From NCBI GenBank assembly GCA_041650805.1, contig JBAZKM010000003.1, positions 124,001 through 188,000 on the forward strand: a DNA stretch of 64,000 nt, written 5' to 3'. Shown here piece after piece: positions 27,501 to 33,500 of this stretch. The notes under the pieces were generated by a model. The model was not told where the DNA came from, ran no database searches, and worked only from the letters and a program-made list of their open reading frames with translations. This DNA is from Candidatus Omnitrophota bacterium. GTDB lineage: Bacteria; Omnitrophota; Gorgyraeia; 2-01-FULL-45-10. The translations under genes and the position numbers were made by a program. Every line of letters starts with the position of its first letter. The stretch's first letter is position 1.

Positions 27501-30500
27501 GTTACATAGATGCAGGGGCGGATTATGTCGTATTGCACTGGAAGGCATTCCGCAACAAGGAGATGCTGGCAAAGAGGCTCGCTTATATAATCGGCGAAGG
27601 AAGCAGATTCGGTATCGCGTGCGCGCCGGACGAGCGCATAGGGCCGGTGCTCGAATTCCTGAGAAAACGGGATCTGACCGATAAGATGGCTATATTCCAG
27701 CAGATGACGACGCTCTCAGGAAGGGGCGGCCAGAAGTTCCTCGCCCGCACGCTCCTCAACGTGTACAAGGCGCGAGAGATGCTGCCTGAGGATGTACTGA
27801 TACAGGTGGACGGCGGCATGGACCCGTTCTTCGCCGCGAAAGAGGCGATACGGGCCGGCGCTGATATAATCGTTTCAGGTGAAGGATTCTTCGGTAAGGA
27901 GCAGGTCCAGGATCACAGCGCATTGACCGCCAATTACATGAGATTCATGGAAGGGTTCGGCAAGGCCATAGATACCCTGGTCAATAAGGGCTGGCAGGTA
28001 TTGCGGGAAGAAGAGACGTCGAAATATTACGCCGCGCTGGAAGCGTTGCGCATCATAAAGGATATGCTCAGGGGAAGGGGCGATAAGGAAGCGCCTCTTG
28101 TGATAGGCCTGGGCAGCGGCACGACGGTACGTAACTGGTTCCTGCAGCTTGTCAGGGAGGCCGTCATATATAAAGAGATCAAGGAGAAAGACCTGGTCTT
28201 CATCTCGAGCTCTACCACAACGGCGGACCTCTTGAATATGTATAATATGCCGACAAGGAAAATAGAAGACGTGAAGGCGGTGGACGCGATGGTCATCGGC
28301 GTGGACGCCATAGACAGGGATTTTTATGCTACAAAAGGGTCCAGCGGCGCGATAACGGACGAAAAAGAGATGATAAGAAAGTCCAAGAGAACGATCGTCA
28401 TAGCAGACGAAAGTAAGCTGAAAACATATCTTGGCAGTATGCCGCTGGCCGCAGAGGTGCGGGAAGAATGCAGGGATAAGGTTGAGGCAGAATTAAGATC
28501 TTTAGGAGCAAAAAATCTGGATGTCATGACCGTAGATGGTAAGATCTTCCGCCCGGGAGGAAGAGAGGACAGGATCATCATAGATTTTGAGCTGGGAGAT
28601 ATGCACGATCCTGAAGGGCTCGCCCGGCGCTTTGAAGGCATAGAAGGCATAGTAATGCACCCGATATTCTTTGTAGATTCCCTACCGGACTACATAATAG
28701 CGGGAAATGAGAACGGCGCTGGCTCCATAAGGAGCATGCGGCCGAACGCATTTTACAGGGACAGGAGGAATTTAGGTCCGGTGGAGGATTACCTTCCGCC
28801 TGGGTGCAGGGGGAGGATAAACGGCGGCAAGAGATATCAGACATTTGAAGATATAAGGACGAGAAGCAATAGAAGAGAGTATGGAAGGATCGTACGGGAG
28901 GCGGTCGACGCCTACATAGCATATTTGCGGGAACTTGCGCCCGATGAAAGGGCTGCTATGCTGCAGTTCTATTTCTTCACGCATATAATCTCCTATGCGC
29001 CCGGGCTGGATAAGCAGTCAGAATTCCGGCAGGAGATAGCGATAGCGTCTTTAAAGAGATTGCTCACTGATAAATGGCCTCATGTCTATCTATCCGTGCT
29101 TAAAGAGCTTCTCTTATACCTTGCCCGTTTTAAAGGCGCGAGCCTCAAGCCGTTCTTTGACCGTCTGATACAGCCTATACTTGCGACAGAGAACACTCCC
29201 GGCTTTGCGGAAGCGATGGTAAAGACCCTTTATGAAGCATCTGAAGAAGGCGAAAGCGGCCTGGGAGTTCAGAAAGTTGTCGTCGACATTTTGGAGATGG
29301 CATACGATAAAAGCCCGCGGCTGAAACATTTCGTACAGCAGGCACTGGTTGCCGCATACTTCAAGGGAGATTTCAGAGGTGTCGATAGCGCTCTTATGGA
29401 AAAGATCGGCCGGATGCTGCCTGAGCGGTTTATGCTGGAGCAGGAGAGTGCAGGCAGCAATATAACGATCACGACGGTGCCGCCCGGCACGCTCCCGGAG
29501 ACCGAGACCCGAGGCGGCGTGACGCGCGACAAGCTTCCGAACCCAAGGAGGCTCGCGGAACGCCTTGTGCGCGGGGCGGCCCGGACCGTACCCGGCCAAA
29601 CCGCATCCGGGAGCGGCATGCCCGCGGCCGCATCCACAGCCGTTACAGAGGGTGCGGATATAGAAGATATGGTAAGAGAGAGGTTCAGGGGCAGGGTGGC
29701 AGTGGACGTCGCGGACCTGGATACTGGCGACGGCGCGTTTGTGATACATTTTGGGGATTTCCTGAGAAATATATTCCGGACCGTAAAGATGACAGGCGTA
29801 GAGAGCTCTGCCCGGTTCATCGATAAAAGTATACGTGAAGAGGCAATAGAGAGGGGCGACAGGATCGTGCGCGCCGCGCCCGGGAGAAGAGGCGAATACG
29901 AGAAGGCTGGATTGACAGACGGCTCGCAGGATATAGTGACCATAAACAATATCGAGAGGCACCATAATATCCTGCCGCAGGCCGAAAGGATATTGCGTCC
30001 TGGAGGCCTGCTCTTCATCACGGTACACGAATCCGATTATTATATAGACCATTTCGACAGGACGCTCATAAGGGAATTGGAGGAGAGGGGTTTCAGGGTG
30101 GCAAAGTACAGACCCATACCGGCCGATTATCCCCGCTCCTCAAGATTTTCCGAGGCTCTGCTTTTGATATGCTGGAAGGAAGACGGGCAGGGAGGGACGA
30201 TCCCATATACAAAGGCGGAGGGAACCGTTTCCGTGGGAGAGAACGGTCTCATCGGGCCCGTCCGCAGAGAAGAGATCGAAAGCGCCGTTGACGCGATAAA
30301 TGGCATCACGGCGGACAGTTATGGTACAAAAGCCGGCATTTTCGGTGGAGCCGTCAAAGAGAGGATTGTAGATAAAATTTTGGGCATGGCGCTCGTGAAG
30401 GGCGATAGGGTGCTCGTTGTAGGCACCGAGTTCACGGACTATCTGCCCGCCTTACTTGCCAGGATAGGGCTCCGGGTCCACATAATAGATAAAAACGCGG

Positions 30501-33500
30501 CCGCAGTTGAATTTCAGAGGAAGATATGCGGCGAATGCGCCGGCGGCGCGGATGTGGTATACCATAACTCATATCACGAACTGGACGGCATAGAGTTCGA
30601 TCGTGTCTTTGCGTTGGGTGTCTTCAGTTCTATGGAAAATCCGGCCGCGGACAGCGACGGGCGCGCCGGGTTATCGGATAAGATCATGCAGATGGTGGAG
30701 CATCTCAAAAAAGACGGCGGGTATCTTTACGTAAATATACCTTATGCGAACGGGTCGAACGGAGCGAGCGAGGTCCTGTATGGCCTGAAGGATATGCTGG
30801 ACGGCATGCCGGGGACAAAATGGGATACAATGCCGGATATCGACATAGATGATTTCAGCATGCATTCAAATTTTATAACCGAGAGACGTAAAGGCGCTGT
30901 CTGGCGTAGCGGGGTCGCAGAGGAATCTATAAGGGGATCATCTCGCGATGAGACGATCATAATGACGGCGTTACTTGCGGCGGGATTCTTTGTGTCGCCA
31001 TGGTTCTTCGTCGCATCGGGCCTTTATACGGTCTACCTGTTCGGAAAGGTGAGAAGGGAAGCCCGCCGCCGGGCCTCCCTGGCAAGGGTGATCCGGGATA
31101 AGGCGCAGCGCGACAGGGAAAATGTCTGGATATTGCCGTCAGATCCGCAATATGATCCGCGAGACCCGGCGTATTACGCGCGTAAGATAAGGGCGCTTAA
31201 CGTCGGAAAAGAGCTTATCCTCGTAGGGGTGCGGCTCCCTGTAAGAACGCTGTCTCCTGCGATGGCAGGCCTTGAGCCGGTCACCTCTCCCGATGTCCTC
31301 GGCGATCTTCTGCAAAAGAAGAGCGGATACAGCCCGGGCCTGGACCTGGAGGTGCGGTACCGGAAGGTTAAAGAGATAGAGGCAGTTACTCTTGAGACGA
31401 TCCTTGCTCTCGATATCTATCTGCGGGACGCTTACAGGTTCTTCTGTGAGATGGAACTGGGACCGCTGATCGACTTCTCGCACCCGAATGACCGGAAGAC
31501 GACGGCCGGCCGTATCGTAGCGTCATTCGGGAAACTTCCCGCCGAGCATTGCGCCGAAGCCCGCGCGGTTCTCGCAAAGATGGTGGAAGAGAGCAAGTTC
31601 AGGGAAGAGTCGGATAAGCTGCTCCGCGATGTAGACGCTATCATTGCGCAAAAACCAGATATCCGGCAGGAGAGGCAGGATCAAATTGCTTTTGACGAAA
31701 TAAAAGGATTTATTGAATCGATCGACCCTATGCTCCATCGTCTCCTCAGGGAACGGCTTGAGTCAAAGGACGGCCATCAGGGATATCCCGTTATTTGCAG
31801 GACGGCATCATATATAGTGGCGGAAGTGCTTGCGGGCAGGTTTGGTAAAAAATATGGCCTCAAGATAGACGGCGCACACCCGCAGAGGATAGAGGGGGTG
31901 GGCGCTTTGGCGTATTGTACCGGCGGTTACACGATCGATCATGCAGGTCTCATCCTCGTCCTGGGCGGAAAAGATCACGCCTTTATCGATGTGATGCATC
32001 GATTGGCCGATCAGGATTATGACGGGAAGACGCTGATAGTGAGATTCAATGATCATCCGTCGCGCGACGAGGCGCTGAAACGACACGGGATACTGGATAT
32101 AGACGAGTCGGGAAGGGGAGATATCGGATATATAGCGGAATGGTGCAAAGAAGCGGCGAGCTCTATAATCGACGAACTCTCGTCGCCTGCGGCGACAGAT
32201 CTGCCTTACGATGCTTCCGGAGAAGGCGCGATCGATGCGAGGCCTGTATCGAGCGGTCTTCTCGGAGCAGCTTATGTCGGCCACGATATGGCGGTCAAAA
32301 AAGTCCTGAATCCGTCAAATGTCCCGTTCACCGTCCTGTATGGAGGCGCCGGCGCCGATATATCAAACCTTCTCTTGTCGACGAATGCCACTAAGGCATA
32401 TTTCGTCAGCAATGATTACAGGCCCTATCCGGATATGGCGGTCGCCGGCATGGAACCGGAAGAGGCGCTTGCGCGCTACAAGGCCGAAAAACGTATCAAA
32501 GGTTATGGTTCTACGCACTATATGAAGATGGCGGGATTTTTGAAGGTCCTCCTCCTCGAACTCGCATCGATAGGCATCCCTGCCGGGCAGGTCGCAGATA
32601 TTGAAGAAGATTATATGAAGATAACGGCCGGCCGGAAGGATACTAAATATCTCTCCGCGACTCAGGACGAAGACAGTGCGGCGCTTATCTATACGCTTAA
32701 ATTCAGATGGGCCTATCCCGGAGAAGAGGAGAAGGACCGCGAAATAATATTTATAGAATGCGATATGACGCAGCCGGGCAGGTATCCAGATATTCTGAGA
32801 GAGGCAATCCGGGAAAAGTTCAATGCATACTATCAGCGCGCAGGCCAGACGATGGCCGACAGCTATACCGCGTTTCTCGCGGAGGCGGCAAAAGGCATCG
32901 CCGCAGGCGGGTTTGTTGTCACTGACGACCGCGCATATCTCAGGGCTACCGAAGCGGACAATAAGGCGATAAGACGCGGTATCCTCGCTTCTCTCGGTTT
33001 CGCGGAACTTCCGCCGTCCGAAGATATGCGTAAGTGGGAAGAGAGGATCCTGGCTGTCAACAGCGGCACCAGATACGGCTGGGACGTGGCGATAGAGACG
33101 GGTTCCGAATCGATCGGGAAGGTGTCTGCCTCTCCGGCTGTCGGGGACAACGTCCCGATGGAAACGGAGACCGTCTCTGAAGACACTGCAGGGGCAAAAG
33201 CCGAGATTCCGAACTTCCTTTTTAGATCAGACACTACTTTAGGAGATATTGAAAATTATTTTGACGCTTTAAGACAAGCGCTTTCGCAGGAAGGTCTTGA
33301 TGCCGGTACGCGCAAAAAGATGTATAAGGCCGCCCAGGTGGCTGTGGCGAAACTTAGGGTAGGGCTTGGATTGCTGAGAGACGGCAGGATGCTGGGGCAT
33401 GAACCGTGCCTGGGTTGTGTCAATAACGGCGGTTGCGCCGTGGTGGCCGGACTTCTGGCCGGAGGTGTCCGTGGATCCGCTCCGGTTGACGACTGCGGAG

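Noticed and set aside
29114..30052. A 312-codon antisense frame, and a 339-codon one at 2899-3918
   Set aside because: Both mirror well-supported coding sequence and encode histidine/tyrosine/arginine-rich sequence typical of antisense reading.
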